A DNA stretch of 64,000 nt from Vibrio crassostreae 9ZC13 (GCF_000272045.2 NZ_AJYZ02000041.1:918903-982902), one strand, 5' to 3'. Counted from the stretch's first letter, positions 12,001 through 18,351 are shown. A program made the numbers and translations. The notes: a model not told the origin generated them from the letters alone.

Positions 12001-12550
12001 TGACCTTAACTTGAACATTGTGTCTAACGCAGTTGATATTAACTTGGCTTCGGAAACCGATGATGTTCAGTTACTGGCTGGTGCTAATGCGACTGACTTA
12101 ACGGGTGGTTCAGGGAATGATCGACTTGAAGGTGGCGCAGGTGACGATACGCTTGTTGGCGGTGACGGTAACGACACCCTGATTGGCGGCGGAGGCTCAG
12201 ACATTCTGACTGGTGGTGATGGTATGGACTCGTTCGTATGGCTTAACATCGAAGATGGTGTTGAAGATACGATTACCGACTTTGATTTGTCGGAAGGGGA
12301 CAGCATTGACTTGAGAGAAGTGTTGCCGGAGCTTAAAAATACATCTCCAGACATGACCGCGTTGCTACAACAAATAGACGCGAAAGTGGACGGGGATGAT
12401 ATTGAGCTTACGATCAACCCGGATGGCTTAGGTACTACGGAACAGGTGATTGTGGTTGAAGACCTTGCGGCACAGCTAACCTTAAGTAGCACCATGCCTT
12501 CGGACATTCTGGATGCATTGGTACAGCAGAATGTGATAACTCACGGTTAA
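2..12550 (+). CDS. Giant type I secreted RTX/T1SS-143 repeat adhesin (5' end outside window)
   Basis: The reading frame is open from the first bases and ends at TAA 12548-12550, so this is the C-terminal ~4,180 residues of a larger protein. The first GTG in frame (86) lies inside a repeat and is not a start. From the left edge to about 3,850 there are near-identical ~270-residue units; the DGxxP(T/V)I landmark recurs at 149, 959, 1784, 2594 and 3404. They look like the T1SS-143 repeats of giant Vibrio proteins. Diverged Ig/cadherin-like domains follow, then three 116-residue units from 10187. Near the C-terminus are glycine/aspartate RTX nonapeptides (about 12104-12220), which bind calcium, and a DxITDFD-type tail typical of type I secretion substrates. 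Likely a cell-surface adhesin or biofilm protein. The secretion genes are not in the window. Family assignment is firm; the ligand is unknown. Confidence 0.9.
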   Translation: MYITLEGEVRFEPNRDLDHTAGDIVKSIVVTSSDFDKDSVTSTVTLTITDGDIPTIDVIPTVSLSETNLTDGSAPSGSAVSQTETITFTNQSDDVVRFRLEPTEFNTNDALTSNGLAVELREDPQGSGNYIGFTTSSSNAVTTVFTLSFSGTTLGEYTFTLIEALDHQDARGNNDLSFDLPVYAVDSDGDDSLVSQLGVTIGDDVQLMQGGTITSREPAGVVETSNTLDVMPNQSADGAKITSFVFDGNSAESLDLNVNGEQEFVFTEGSVFITTEGEIRFEPVRNQDHTSGDITKTIVVTSTDLDGDIVSSTVTLKITDGDLPTIDLVPGITLSEVDLADGSSPTGNPVAMTQVITYSEGSDDVSYFRIDPAQFNTSGALKSNGLEVEIKEQPANSGNYIGFVKDGSNVETNVFTISFSTTNLGQYTFTLLEALDHTDGLQNNTLSFDVPVLAVDTDGDDSAMSPMTVVITDDVQGVQDGALSITEPSLADIAAGTPTTPTIDVMPTQSADGAKVTQFIYDGGTAVMLDPTVSTEQVFTVTDGLLYITIEGEVRFEPSRNLDHSSGDIVRTIVVTTSDFDNDTDTADVTLTIKDGIDPVIDVVPDINLSEVGLADGSMPSGSAVSSTQTITYTVGSDDLSHFRIATNEFNPGDLLKSNGLVVQLKEDPASPGDYIGFTDDGAGNVTNVFTIDFDSVNKGQFTFTLIEALDHLDGDLNNSLNFNLPVYAVDTDGDDSVKRDVMVTIQDDIQQMQDGTLSITEPNTGTPTTATVDVMPTPSADGATITQFTFGGGSAITLDQTNNGEQEFTFTEGSLFVTLSGDVRFEPNRNLDHSAGDIVKSIVFTSSDFDKDTFSSTVTLTIVDGDGPTINVVPSVSLSESLLADGSTPSGTPVSVTQTITSLASSDDIGKIVVEAGLFNTNGVLKSDGLELSLREEPAGSGDYIAFTTDGSGGEKIIFTLDFDDTNPSQYTFTLLERLDHVDGLGSNDLSFDLSVYAQDTDGDISASKPLSVTITDDVQLMKSGALSITEPSTGTPTTTTFDVMPAQSADGATITKFTYGSQPEESLVQTNTGEQEFVFTEGSLFITLEGDVRFEPNRNLNHSGGDIVKTITVTSEDKDGDIVTSTVTLTISDGAPPVIDTVPTVALEEANLVDGSSPSLPVSQTETIAFTAGSDDVSYFRIDTTQFNTSGDLKSDGLVVQLKEDPANSGTYIGFVESGGVQTDIFTITFNSVVLGEYTFTLLEELDHLPVQGNNDQVFTLPVIAVDQDNTDSVMKPLTVTITDDVPVITDTTATSTFVVDEDDLGSAISQATGAFVTTEGADQVEVYELRNISALEATLTSGTEAISITEVTGAANTTTYQGTTTSGTPIFTLALANDGSYTFTLLGPLNHPTSPNSNTLTIPFDVVAVDGDGDDSNQYVLPIEVLDDAPVMSAPTGETVVDEDDLTGIGSDQSEDTIINGLFTVDEGADGVVKYELVDEDLVLTGLTSNGESLEWLAVSQSGTTFTYVAQTATSNEAVFEIIFDTSDNSYQFELFKPLKHPDGANENAIDLNFSVVAEDFDQDQSNAIDLKITVTDDVPLVTTQSITRIEGQGYGNSKVDMFANATDVGADGAVLSRIEGITSNGADIVFRTGNSGPYSSSFDLNSGSQQVRVYEQTDDGSGGVDTRELGRLRINSNGEVEFRANGYLDHDGLDTIDFSINVIATDGDLDTSETPLDITITDRDSTRIALKVTTFEDAGRDSTIPYATGDEPALENIQDNQNGLPNAPAQVALQVSLYDQDNAESIGQLTIKSPNGGDSHQGTFYYFDGVDYIELVPESNGSIIFGPPQLEQSFAPNPNEPRQTIATIDNLFFVPDQHASSDETGGRVRYELEIEKNGNTDHTVNSNFRIEIEAVADIATWDDANSTYQYQVNEDEDNVTLQLNAESQDNSNTETITYELEAIQGDGKFELLDQNGNVLTPVNGVYIIASADINSTVVNPIGNFSGQIEFKATAITEETLNPYDDSANGGLDKTTARSVEQNIIIDVTADADPGSFSVNRIRINEDNIDAPDYLGPLDNKDAFTLDEVITMNGSVDTDGSEELFVRISNITEGAVLYFLGTTTPVPTITINGIDYQEVAYSDLANVEIVPTKHSNVDFTFDVTGVVKDTANLSTGAQVDEEILGTKTVNVEVKGVADIPYGGTNGSAWTAITDGTTPGVQTTIQESQNGDSYAELDFTVLSGERRPDPAAVDQTPLPDDGSESITVILSGIPDGVILEDGDGTIIDLNFVGYETGPGGSPDLSKPIYEANITDAGKTSGIRIRPVDSSTENIHIQGKVIVTENDGHTLTFDQEVRVLVEPRIDTSATYSTVTNGDEDTAISIDWHPEGTDYIDDDEHFTSIVISAIPTDVESVVVNGDVTWVYDASAGTLTITPKSGQTAEEFTQIALNNNFIQITPEQDSSTDFTLNTVVMIEERDHEYVDATDPGQGIATATITGSIDVIVRPVVEPKDASNKLIVDDVLGTGALATVVADANTGVLKFTTNSDNTSVTDEFVIRYQETDASSAIEEVDQLVIELTNVDGSELSDAVLNQLLVIGAAYEGNGRWVVTNEDIFSISASNGLVLPSGNSGAGGFNDIKMDIFSTVIDRGDGAEVESSTAARRDGEVTLSFPQVVVGSNKVAADIDITPNSVVDAIEDTQLDLGTALNGLITFSGEDDSTDQVTIIIDDSVTINPGAANEVTFPISLSGSSDLDFVNGKYVFQTTVDQGVSTDFSGLLLNLPADYSGDFRLPLTIVTKDVLSGDEKTLVTEVVIKVAPDVEGNPDIDVTVVGSLDDSFNPVDTDGQTGQDPVGYEDTYIQLDFSSTIDDQVSGVEGGDEKFTSITLTLNDTSVGAFYTSAGVSLGTSVTFNEAEINAGALDNVLFRPALNYPTDNDVNQVQVNVSGTITDTATYNDAASPTGSATDTDTFSTNVSFEVVPVVDDVSVTGPGSDPDVIEITGTEDQLISLSGTGPVSIALTDLDGSEQFVSIKFTDVPDGFQMRADAGSAYTVKNNGGGEWSVQLPQASGLSFDLSEISILPPKDFSGTAEFGVAVFTQESLLGVPTAASNLPSFKLHVVPVGDDVDTNPTDSVTGNEGQNIDIEINATILDKELSATGNGTYTENAPETLRVEVAGVPQDASIYYPDGTTLASYDPVTQLWTLDVPAQSLDKIVFNSGEHNSDTGNVLGINGPLQITVRSVDTDADNTEYLGTPTSFDVDLVIDPINDQPIFVNVTNIETSEDISVAIDNFSIYDVDANFDNPDAPYVLTLQVDQTLSGAQGVFEFTSSPDVTFVLQPGGSLVITGKEADINTALTNGAVTFKPDPDQNYLNQSGLVTINATLDDGGNNGLIDAGDPNTAQTNQTTFTIKVTEVNDAPVATDVDLGSIAEDGQIVIVEGDLISVSSDIENHNLTVTGVTLTQGQGQLTRFENAGGADNAAITGPFWLFVADNDFNGDVKFNYSIIDDGTTNGVDDFLTDSAEISLIVTEVNDAPVATDVDLGSIAEDGQIVIVEGDLIAASSDPENHNLTVTGVTLTQGQGQLTRFENAGGADDAAITGPFWLFVADNDFNGDVKFNYSITDDGTTNGADDFLTDSAEISLEVTEVNDAPVATDIDLGNILEEGQLIIKEGDLIAATSDPENDTITVTNLALDEGQGQLQRFENVGGADDATITGPYWVFTAADEYNGNVKFTYTVEDDGTTNGANDFLTDTAEITAIVDGVNDTPVVNGDSVTTVIDEDAGQLLSGINVSDPDYVDTFSDDLMTVTLTVDYGTLNVSLPAVTTVVVNGNNTGSVILVGTLSDLNALIDTPTSPNGVFLDASLSPTNSIGLEVVAKDSGNPSGIAIETAPVVYNIAVTPVANAPTLSIDSATNYVRNITASQSVSASGIPLVGIIAALTDITEELTLHISDVPAGAQITSAAGSVTDLGGGVWVATADAIESLQAVGLSQTPGNYTLKVEAVSEETDNNDTATSASIDLNLNIVSNAVDINLASETDDVQLLAGANATDLTGGSGNDRLEGGAGDDTLVGGDGNDTLIGGGGSDILTGGDGMDSFVWLNIEDGVEDTITDFDLSEGDSIDLREVLPELKNTSPDMTALLQQIDAKVDGDDIELTINPDGLGTTEQVIVVEDLAAQLTLSSTMPSDILDALVQQNVITHG
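149..3850 (+). repeat. Tandem ~810-bp coding repeats in the adhesin
   Basis: Landmark codons recur at 149, 959, 1784, 2594 and 3404, giving spacings of 810, 825, 810 and 810 bp. The units share long blocks of protein sequence and begin before the window. They code for T1SS-143-like repeats of about 270 residues. Confidence 0.9.
10187..11230 (+). repeat. Three tandem 348-bp cadherin-like coding repeats
   Basis: The EVNDAPVATD block recurs at 10187, 10535 and 10883, exactly 348 bp (116 residues) apart. The first two units are nearly identical in protein sequence and the third has diverged. Confidence 0.9.
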
Positions 12551-12573
12551 AGCGAACCATTGAACCATAACGA

Positions 12574-12601
12574 AAGAGGCCAGCATTGCTGGCTCTTTTT
12601 T
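12574..12601 (+). terminator. Rho-independent terminator after the adhesin gene
   Basis: A GCCAGC/GCTGGC hairpin with a 3-nt loop and flanking A/T pairing is followed by a run of T, 24 bp after the adhesin stop codon. Confidence 0.8.
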
Positions 12602-12624
12602 GTTACGGTATAAATTGAAAAGAG

Positions 12625-13419
12625 TTACTTAAGGGAGTTGTGGATCAGGAACTCTTCTTCAACACCTTTCAATTTCATCTCATCCATAATGAAGTTCACC
12701 GTGTTCAACAAACGTTGTTCACCTTTAGGAATCAGATAGCCGAACTGACTGTTGGTGAATGGAGTTTCGCAGCGTGCCGCTTCAAGACGTTCGTCAGTTA
12801 CTTGATAGAATAGACCTTCAGGCGTTTCTGTCACCATCACATCAACTTTGCCTTCTGCTACTGCTTTCGGTACGTCGAGGTTGTTCTCGTAGCGTGTGAA
12901 GCTTGCGTTCTGCAAGTTCGCGTCGGCAAAGATCTCGTTAGTGCCGCCAATGTTCACGCCCACACGAACAGAAGAAAGGTTCACTTTCTCAATGCTGTCG
13001 TACTGTTCTGCGGTGCCTTTCGCAACCAAGAAACACTTACCAAAGGTCATGTAGCCTTGAGTTTGTTCCGCGTTTAACTGACGCTGCATTTTACGCGTAA
13101 TGCCGCCCATCGCGATGTCGTACTTATCGTCGTCTAGGTCGGTCAGTAGAGCTTTCCATGTGGTACGAACAATCTTCAATTCAACGCCTAATTGTTCCGC
13201 GATGTGCTGTGCAACATCGATATCGTAGCCAGAGTAGCTTTTACCATCGAAGTAAGAGAAAGGCTTGTAGTCGCCAGTAGTGCCCACACGCAAAGTGCCT
13301 GATTTTTGAATGTCTTCTAGCTGGTCAGCTTGTGCGACACCAGAAAGTGCCAGAGCAATGGAGGCAAGTAATAGTGATGTTTTTTTCATTGTAATTGTCT
13401 GTTGTGTTTGTGTTGTCAT
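12625..13419 (-). CDS. Periplasmic SBP-fold protein, probable cyclohexadienyl (prephenate/arogenate) dehydratase
   Basis: A 264-residue protein of the family 3 solute-binding fold. An internal ATG at 13389 begins a better signal peptide (MKKTSLLLASIALALSGVAQA) and may be the real start. The mature N-terminus (GTLRVGTTGDYKPFSY) and a GGTNEIFADANL motif resemble Pseudomonas PheC, an enzyme that evolved from a binding protein. Counting from the internal start, W78, K118 and E191 have spacings of 40 and 73 residues. These equal the spacings I recall for catalytic Trp60, Lys100 and Glu173 of P. aeruginosa PheC. If so, it makes phenylpyruvate or phenylalanine in the periplasm. No permease or ATPase gene of an ABC system lies beside it. 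The alternative is an orphan amino-acid binding protein. Confidence 0.75.
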   Translation of the reverse strand: MTTQTQQTITMKKTSLLLASIALALSGVAQADQLEDIQKSGTLRVGTTGDYKPFSYFDGKSYSGYDIDVAQHIAEQLGVELKIVRTTWKALLTDLDDDKYDIAMGGITRKMQRQLNAEQTQGYMTFGKCFLVAKGTAEQYDSIEKVNLSSVRVGVNIGGTNEIFADANLQNASFTRYENNLDVPKAVAEGKVDVMVTETPEGLFYQVTDERLEAARCETPFTNSQFGYLIPKGEQRLLNTVNFIMDEMKLKGVEEEFLIHNSLK

Positions 13420-13574
13420 TCAAAGTAACAGAAACAATCAGAGAAAGAGATCAAACCATTGGAAAGGTTGGAAAAGAAGATAAAACGAGGGCAGGAGATA
13501 GGTATTTCTATGGTTTGTGAGCATTGATCGAGGTGCGTTTCATATTCCGTTTTGATAAACCGAAGACAAACAAA

Positions 13575-13603
13575 AAGCCCATGTTATCGAATAACATGGG
13601 CTT
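13575..13603 (-). terminator. Terminator of the minus-strand symporter gene
   Basis: A perfect 13-bp stem (AAGCCCATGTTAT) with a 3-nt loop is followed on the minus strand by TTTTTG. It lies about 35 bp past the symporter stop codon. Confidence 0.9.
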
Positions 13604-13636
13604 CATTTTGGTTTAACTTGTTAGCTGCTTATTTAG

Positions 13637-15403
13637 CTATTTAGCAACTGACTCGTTGTTCATCTTAGCCGGAGCTTTAGATGCGTTAACCAATAGGATA
13701 CCAACGGTTAGTACCATTGAACCACATAGTAGGAACAACAAGCGTCCTGTTGGTTCGTTTGGAATCAGAGCCATTGCTAGGATACCGAAACCTGCTGTGC
13801 TGATAAGCTTACCAAGCATTGAACGCTGTTTAGTATCTAGGTTTTGTTGCTCTTCACCTTCCGCTACAAGCGGCGTGTTCCAGTTAGTGAATAGTTGGTC
13901 AACTTCTTTCTCACGCTCTGGCGATAGGCCTTTGTAGAAGCGAGAAGTCATGATGAAGTAACCACCTGTGAACACTACGTGAGCAGCTAAGCTAAGACCT
14001 ACTTTCAAGTCGCTCCATTCACGGCCTGTAAGCGCTGTTTCTAGACCAAATAGGTTCTCGATGTCTTCTGCTTGCAGAGAGATACCGAAGATGTAAGAAA
14101 CGAAACCACCAACCACTAGAGTAGACCAACCAGCCCAGTCAGGTGTCTTACGAATCCACATACCTAGTAGGACAGGGATAAGCATTGGGAAGCCAATCAA
14201 CGCACCTACGTTCATTACGATATCGAACAAGCTTAAGTGACGCAGAGAGTTAATGAATAGACCAATCGCAATGATGAAAATACCCATCATGATAGTCGTT
14301 ATCTTACTTACAATAACCAGCTCTTTCTGAGTCGCATTTTTACGAAGAATCGGGCTGTAGAAGTTCATTACAAAGATACCAGCGTTACGGTTCAAACCTG
14401 AATCCATAGAAGACATCGTTGCAGCGAACATTGCTGACATAAGAAGACCAACCATACCTGCTGGCATTACGTTTTGTACGAATGCTAGGTAAGCAGCATC
14501 ACCGGCTTTGTCGCCCATTGATGTGTATTGCTCAGCGAACTCAGGCATGAATGCACTAACGTACCAAGGTGGTAGGAACCAAATTAGTGGACCAACAACC
14601 ATAAGGATACATGCTAGGCCTGCCGCTTTACGTGCGTTTTCACTGTCTTTTGCACATAGGTAACGGTATGCGTTGATGCTGTTGTTCATTACACCGAACT
14701 GCTTCACGAAGATGAATACAACCCAAAGGATGAAGATGCTCATGTAGTTTAGGTTGTTACCTAACATGAAGTCGCCGTCGAAGTTAGCAACAATGTTAGT
14801 TAAGCCGCCACCGTGGAAGTAAGCTGCTACCGCACAAGTGATTGTCACGGCCATGATTACAAGCATTTGCATGAAGTCAGAAGCAACAACCGCCCAAGAG
14901 CCGCCGGTTACTGCCATCAATACTAGAACCATACCCGTTACCACAATGGTCGCTTCCATTGGGATGTTGAATACCGCTGCTACAAAGATAGCTAGACCGT
15001 TTAGCCAGATACCTGCAGAGATAAGGCTGTCCGGCATACCTGCCCATGTGAAGAACTGTTCAGACGTTTTACCAAAGCGCTGACGAATAGCTTCGATCGC
15101 CGTTACCACACGAAGTTGGCGGAACTTTGGAGCGAAGTACATATAGTTCATGAAGTAGCCAAAAGCATTGGCTAAGAATAGGATTACAATAACGAAACCG
15201 TCATTGAATGCGCGTCCTGCGGCACCTGTAAACGTCCATGCTGAAAATTGTGTCATGAAGGCAGTTGCACCAACCATCCACCACAACATTTTGCCGCCCC
15301 CTCTGAAGTAATCACTTGTAGAGGTGGTGAACTTACGGAACATCCAACCAATCGCGATTAAAAAGAAGAAGTAGGCGAGAACAACAAAAGTATCAATAGT
15401 CAT
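13637..15403 (-). CDS. SSS-family sodium:solute symporter, probable oligoalginate/uronate transporter
   Basis: A 588-residue polytopic membrane protein of the sodium:solute symporter family. It has the block GATAFMTQFSAWTFTGAAG and MFAATMSSMDSGLNRN, shared with two paralogues at 24925-26703 and 53089-54861. Three such symporters (ToaA/B/C) are known from the V. splendidus alginate locus; I cannot say which letter applies. It should take up unsaturated alginate oligomers or monomers with sodium. It is transcribed alone, with a perfect TTGTNNTACAA operator 62-72 bp upstream and a strong terminator after it. It is the most diverged of the three paralogues. Family assignment is certain; the substrate is inferred from context. 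Confidence 0.9.
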   Translation of the reverse strand: MTIDTFVVLAYFFFLIAIGWMFRKFTTSTSDYFRGGGKMLWWMVGATAFMTQFSAWTFTGAAGRAFNDGFVIVILFLANAFGYFMNYMYFAPKFRQLRVVTAIEAIRQRFGKTSEQFFTWAGMPDSLISAGIWLNGLAIFVAAVFNIPMEATIVVTGMVLVLMAVTGGSWAVVASDFMQMLVIMAVTITCAVAAYFHGGGLTNIVANFDGDFMLGNNLNYMSIFILWVVFIFVKQFGVMNNSINAYRYLCAKDSENARKAAGLACILMVVGPLIWFLPPWYVSAFMPEFAEQYTSMGDKAGDAAYLAFVQNVMPAGMVGLLMSAMFAATMSSMDSGLNRNAGIFVMNFYSPILRKNATQKELVIVSKITTIMMGIFIIAIGLFINSLRHLSLFDIVMNVGALIGFPMLIPVLLGMWIRKTPDWAGWSTLVVGGFVSYIFGISLQAEDIENLFGLETALTGREWSDLKVGLSLAAHVVFTGGYFIMTSRFYKGLSPEREKEVDQLFTNWNTPLVAEGEEQQNLDTKQRSMLGKLISTAGFGILAMALIPNEPTGRLLFLLCGSMVLTVGILLVNASKAPAKMNNESVAK

Positions 15404-15464
15404 CTTTTCAGCCTTTTAAATATCATAATTAACTGGGCTTAGATTAACGCGTCCCAAGGTTTAT

Positions 15465-15475
15465 TTGTACTACAA
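15465..15475. promoter_or_regulatory. FadR-type operator (perfect), symporter promoter
   Basis: TTGTACTACAA, an 11-bp palindrome with the GT-N3-AC core, lies 62-72 bp upstream of the symporter start at 15403. It is one of seven perfect copies in the window. Confidence 0.7.
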
Positions 15476-15612
15476 TATGTCTTTAGTATGATCTAGGTCG
15501 CATTGATTTTTCGGCCTCTAACACGTGGTTATATAAGTATTTGTTTTAATTGAATTTAAATGTGAGTGTATTTTGTTTGAGATCTAAAATAAATTGAGGG
15601 TTAAATGTTTAT

Positions 15613-15623
15613 ATGTATTACAA
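15613..15623. promoter_or_regulatory. FadR-type operator (one mismatch)
   Basis: ATGTATTACAA differs from the palindrome only in its first base. It lies about 140 bp beyond the perfect site at 15465, so it may be an auxiliary site for the same promoter. Confidence 0.45.
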
Positions 15624-15991
15624 TATATACAAAAGCGCTTACTTTGCCGTATCTATAAGATTTTAATTATAACCGTAACAAATGTGCTACAAATTGGTGT
15701 GTTGTGCGACGACATTCACGTTAATTTGGAACTCTATACTGAAAAATTCTGTATTGGGATTTCAAGTGTAGCTCATTGTTTTCACTTCGCTATTTTGTAT
15801 TTGTCTGCGGCTCTGTAGCCTTTCTATGCTATTTATTCATTTTTTCGTGCCATAGAGGTGCATATTTGGAATTTTTGTCACTGAGTGGGCGTTAAACTGG
15901 ACGGACGGGACACATTTTGCGGCTCACTTTGTCTATTGTGACCTTCATTAGATGCCACGAGAGATGTTTGATGACGTATCGAAAAGGAACA

Positions 15992-16027
15992 TTGCTGGAT
16001 AAGGGGCTGGATAAGAAACTGGATAGG
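15992..16027. repeat. 12-bp tandem repeat, three imperfect copies
   Basis: The core CTGGATA(A/G)G recurs every 12 bp at 15992, 16004 and 16016. No function is evident. Confidence 0.6.
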
Positions 16028-16221
16028 CGATAGGGGGCACCAGTAACGCTTCGCTAGATGCATACTGACGTAGATTGAAAGCCTTACATTACTCGTTCTT
16101 GCCTGTCTTAGTCACGGATCTTTACGAGCCCATAGGGAGAAAGGCGATAGGGTATAGGGGAAACAGAACGTTGATTGAGCGTGTTTACGGTTAGTCAGCG
16201 CAATAAATGACAGATAACAAA

Positions 16222-16243
16222 AAGCCCCACCGAGGTGAGGCTT
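16222..16243 (-). terminator. Terminator of the kdgF-kdgK-eda operon
   Basis: On the minus strand an AAGCCTCAC/GTGGGGCTT stem (one wobble pair) is followed by a T-run, about 20 bp past the eda stop codon. Confidence 0.85.
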
Positions 16244-16264
16244 CATCACTCAATCTAAAACAGA

Positions 16265-16891
16265 TTAAGCGTTAACGTGATCAACTGCGTCACGAACAAG
16301 CTTGCCTAGTTCTTCCCACTTACCTTCGTCGATAAGGTTAGTTGGAACCATCCAAGTACCGCCACACGCAAGTACAGAAGGGATCGATAGGTATTCATCT
16401 ACATTCTTCAAGCTTACACCACCAGTAGGCATAAATTTAACAGGGTAAACCGCTGTTAGTGCTTTAAGCATGCCAGTACCGCCAGAAGGCTCAGCAGGGA
16501 AGAACTTCAACGTGCGAAGGCCCATTTCCATTGCTTGTTCCACTAGGCTTGGGTTGTTAACACCCGGTACGATTGCAACGCCTTTATCGATACAGTATTG
16601 AACAGTGCGCGGGTTGAAACCTGGGCTTACGATGAAATCAACGCCAGCTTCGATAGATGCGTCAACTTGCTCGTTAGTCAGTACAGTACCTGAACCAATT
16701 AACATGTCTGGGAATTCTTTACGCATGATGCGAATCGCTTCGATTGCACATTCTGTACGTAGCGTGATTTCTGCACATGGCATGCCGTTTTCAACAAGTG
16801 CTTTACCTAGAGGGATAGCGTCTTCAGCACGGTTGATAGCGATTACAGGAATTACTTTTAGGTTTGCTAGTTGTTCATTTAATGTCGTCAT
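16265..16891 (-). CDS. eda: KDPG aldolase (2-dehydro-3-deoxy-phosphogluconate aldolase)
   Basis: A 208-residue class I aldolase that splits KDPG into pyruvate and glyceraldehyde-3-phosphate, the last step of uronate catabolism. The EITLRTECA motif (residues 41-49) holds the general acid/base glutamate. TLKFFPAEPSGG (127-138) holds the Schiff-base lysine K129. PGVNNPSL and PTGGV are the usual phosphate-site loops, and the length is normal for the family. It is the third gene of a minus-strand operon, 73 bp after kdgK, and ends at a clear terminator. Confidence 0.96.
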   Translation of the reverse strand: MTTLNEQLANLKVIPVIAINRAEDAIPLGKALVENGMPCAEITLRTECAIEAIRIMRKEFPDMLIGSGTVLTNEQVDASIEAGVDFIVSPGFNPRTVQYCIDKGVAIVPGVNNPSLVEQAMEMGLRTLKFFPAEPSGGTGMLKALTAVYPVKFMPTGGVSLKNVDEYLSIPSVLACGGTWMVPTNLIDEGKWEELGKLVRDAVDHVNA

Positions 16892-16964
16892 GAATTCTTT
16901 CTCACGTTAAATGTGGGCTTGCTTTCAACTAAGCAAACCCTTGATTAATAGTTAAAGTGCGTAA

Positions 16965-17897
16965 TTATAGAGACAGATCAGGCGTCGCTTCTAGAGGAAT
17001 GATAGCACCTGGATGCTGAATCACAGTCCCTGCCACAATGTGACCTGCTAACGCTGCATCACGTGCATTGCCACCGCTTAAGCGCTTAGCTAGGAAGCCC
17101 GCGCTGAACGAATCGCCAGCCGCTGTTGTATCAACAATGTTGTCTACTGGATTTGGAGCAACGTACTGAGCGCTTTGGCTTTCAACTACTAAGCAGTCTT
17201 TAGCACCACGTTTAATGATGATCTCTTTCACACCAGATTCAGACGTACGTGCAATACACTGTTCAATGCTTTCGTCGCCGTACAACTCTTGCTCGTCATC
17301 GAACGTCAGTAGAGCCGTGTCAGTGTACTTAAGCATCTTCAAGTACCAAGAAATCGCTTCTTGTTGACTTTCCCAAAGTTTTGGACGGAAGTTATTGTCG
17401 AAGAATACTTGGCCGCCTTGCGCTTTAAATTTGTCTAAGAAGTTGAATAGCTGCGTGCGTCCATTCTCTGTCAAGATAGCAAGCGTAATACCACTTAGGT
17501 AAACCGCATCAAAAGAGAATAACTTATCAAGTAGAGCAGGCGTGTCTTCCTGGTCAAACATGAACTTTGCTGCAGCATCATTACGCCAGTAGTGGAAACT
17601 GCGTTCACCAGTTTCATCGGTCTCGATGTAGTAAAGCCCTGGTTGTTTGTGATCAAGCTGAGCAATTAAGCTAGTGTCGATACCTTCCGCTTGCCACTTT
17701 TCTAACATGTCGGTACTGAATGGGTCAGTGCCTAGCGCTGTTACGTAGCTCGTGTTGATATCTTGCTCTTTTGTTAAGCGAGACAAGTAAAGTGCAGTAT
17801 TTAGTGTATCGCCACCGAAACTTTGCTTAAGCCCGTCTTGTTTCTTTTGTAGCTCAACCATGCACTCGCCAATGACCGCGATGTTTAATGATTTCAT
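16965..17897 (-). CDS. kdgK: 2-dehydro-3-deoxygluconate (KDG) kinase, PfkB family
   Basis: A 310-residue ribokinase/PfkB-family sugar kinase that phosphorylates KDG to KDPG with ATP. An N-terminal GE motif and a GGDTLNTALYLSRL segment bind the sugar. The C-terminal signature DTTAAGDSFSAGF (from residue 256) contains the anion-hole glycines and catalytic base D262. It is the middle gene of the operon, 34 bp after kdgF and just before eda, so three consecutive catabolic steps are co-transcribed. Confidence 0.95.
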   Translation of the reverse strand: MKSLNIAVIGECMVELQKKQDGLKQSFGGDTLNTALYLSRLTKEQDINTSYVTALGTDPFSTDMLEKWQAEGIDTSLIAQLDHKQPGLYYIETDETGERSFHYWRNDAAAKFMFDQEDTPALLDKLFSFDAVYLSGITLAILTENGRTQLFNFLDKFKAQGGQVFFDNNFRPKLWESQQEAISWYLKMLKYTDTALLTFDDEQELYGDESIEQCIARTSESGVKEIIIKRGAKDCLVVESQSAQYVAPNPVDNIVDTTAAGDSFSAGFLAKRLSGGNARDAALAGHIVAGTVIQHPGAIIPLEATPDLSL

Positions 17898-17931
17898 ATG
17901 CTTACCTTAGCAACTGAGGTTGCGCTGTTTA

Positions 17932-18267
17932 TTATTTTAGGAAATCTTCACGCGCAGGGTTGAAGATATCAAGAAGGATGCTGTCTTGCTCTAGTGCAAC
18001 TGCACCGTGCATCATGTGTTTACGAGCGAAGTAAGCATCGCCTTCTTTAAGGACTTTCTTTTCGCCTTCAATCTCAGCTTCGAAGCTACCACGAACTACG
18101 TAACCGATTTGGTCATGGATTTCGTGAGTATGAGGGTGGCCAATCGCGCCCTTATCAAAACATAGGTGTACTGCCATTAGATCGTCAGTGTAAGCAACGA
18201 TTTTACGCTTAATGCCGCCACCAAGTTCTTCCCATGGGTTTTCATCTAGGATAAAGAAAGAGTTCAT
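17932..18267 (-). CDS. kdgF: KdgF cupin, unsaturated uronate linearisation enzyme
   Basis: A 111-residue single-domain cupin, normal length for KdgF. KdgF converts the cyclic 4,5-unsaturated uronate released by lyases into the linear ketonised form. The metal ligands are visible as H46 and H48 (HPHTHEIHDQ), Q53 and H87 (KHMMHG), matching the set I recall for characterised KdgF. There is no signal peptide, so it acts in the cytoplasm beside the exolyases. It is the first gene of the operon. A perfect FadR-type operator lies 74-84 bp upstream in the divergent promoter shared with the PL17 genes. Confidence 0.93.
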   Translation of the reverse strand: MNSFFILDENPWEELGGGIKRKIVAYTDDLMAVHLCFDKGAIGHPHTHEIHDQIGYVVRGSFEAEIEGEKKVLKEGDAYFARKHMMHGAVALEQDSILLDIFNPAREDFLK

Positions 18268-18340
18268 TGTGTATCTCCTAATCTGTTTAAATCTTTTAAG
18301 TGTTACTTAACTTGCATCCATCATAAGGGAATGAGCCTAA

Positions 18341-18351
18341 TTGTAATACAA
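18341..18351. promoter_or_regulatory. FadR-type operator (perfect), kdgF operon promoter
   Basis: TTGTAATACAA lies 74-84 bp upstream of kdgF in the 333-bp divergent region between kdgF and the first PL17 gene. Confidence 0.7.

Larger units (their letters stand above)
15404..16264. other. Intergenic region between symporter gene and eda
   Basis: The right third of this 861-bp gap carries the eda terminator and a 12-bp tandem repeat; the left third carries two operator-like palindromes. Short open frames at 15594-15818 (+) and 15878-16063 (-) have no ribosome binding site or protein-like composition and are not called. Confidence 0.6.

Noticed and set aside
15594..15818. 74-codon plus-strand frame upstream of the symporter
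   Set aside because: No ribosome binding site, AT-rich random-looking composition, and it overlaps an operator-like site.
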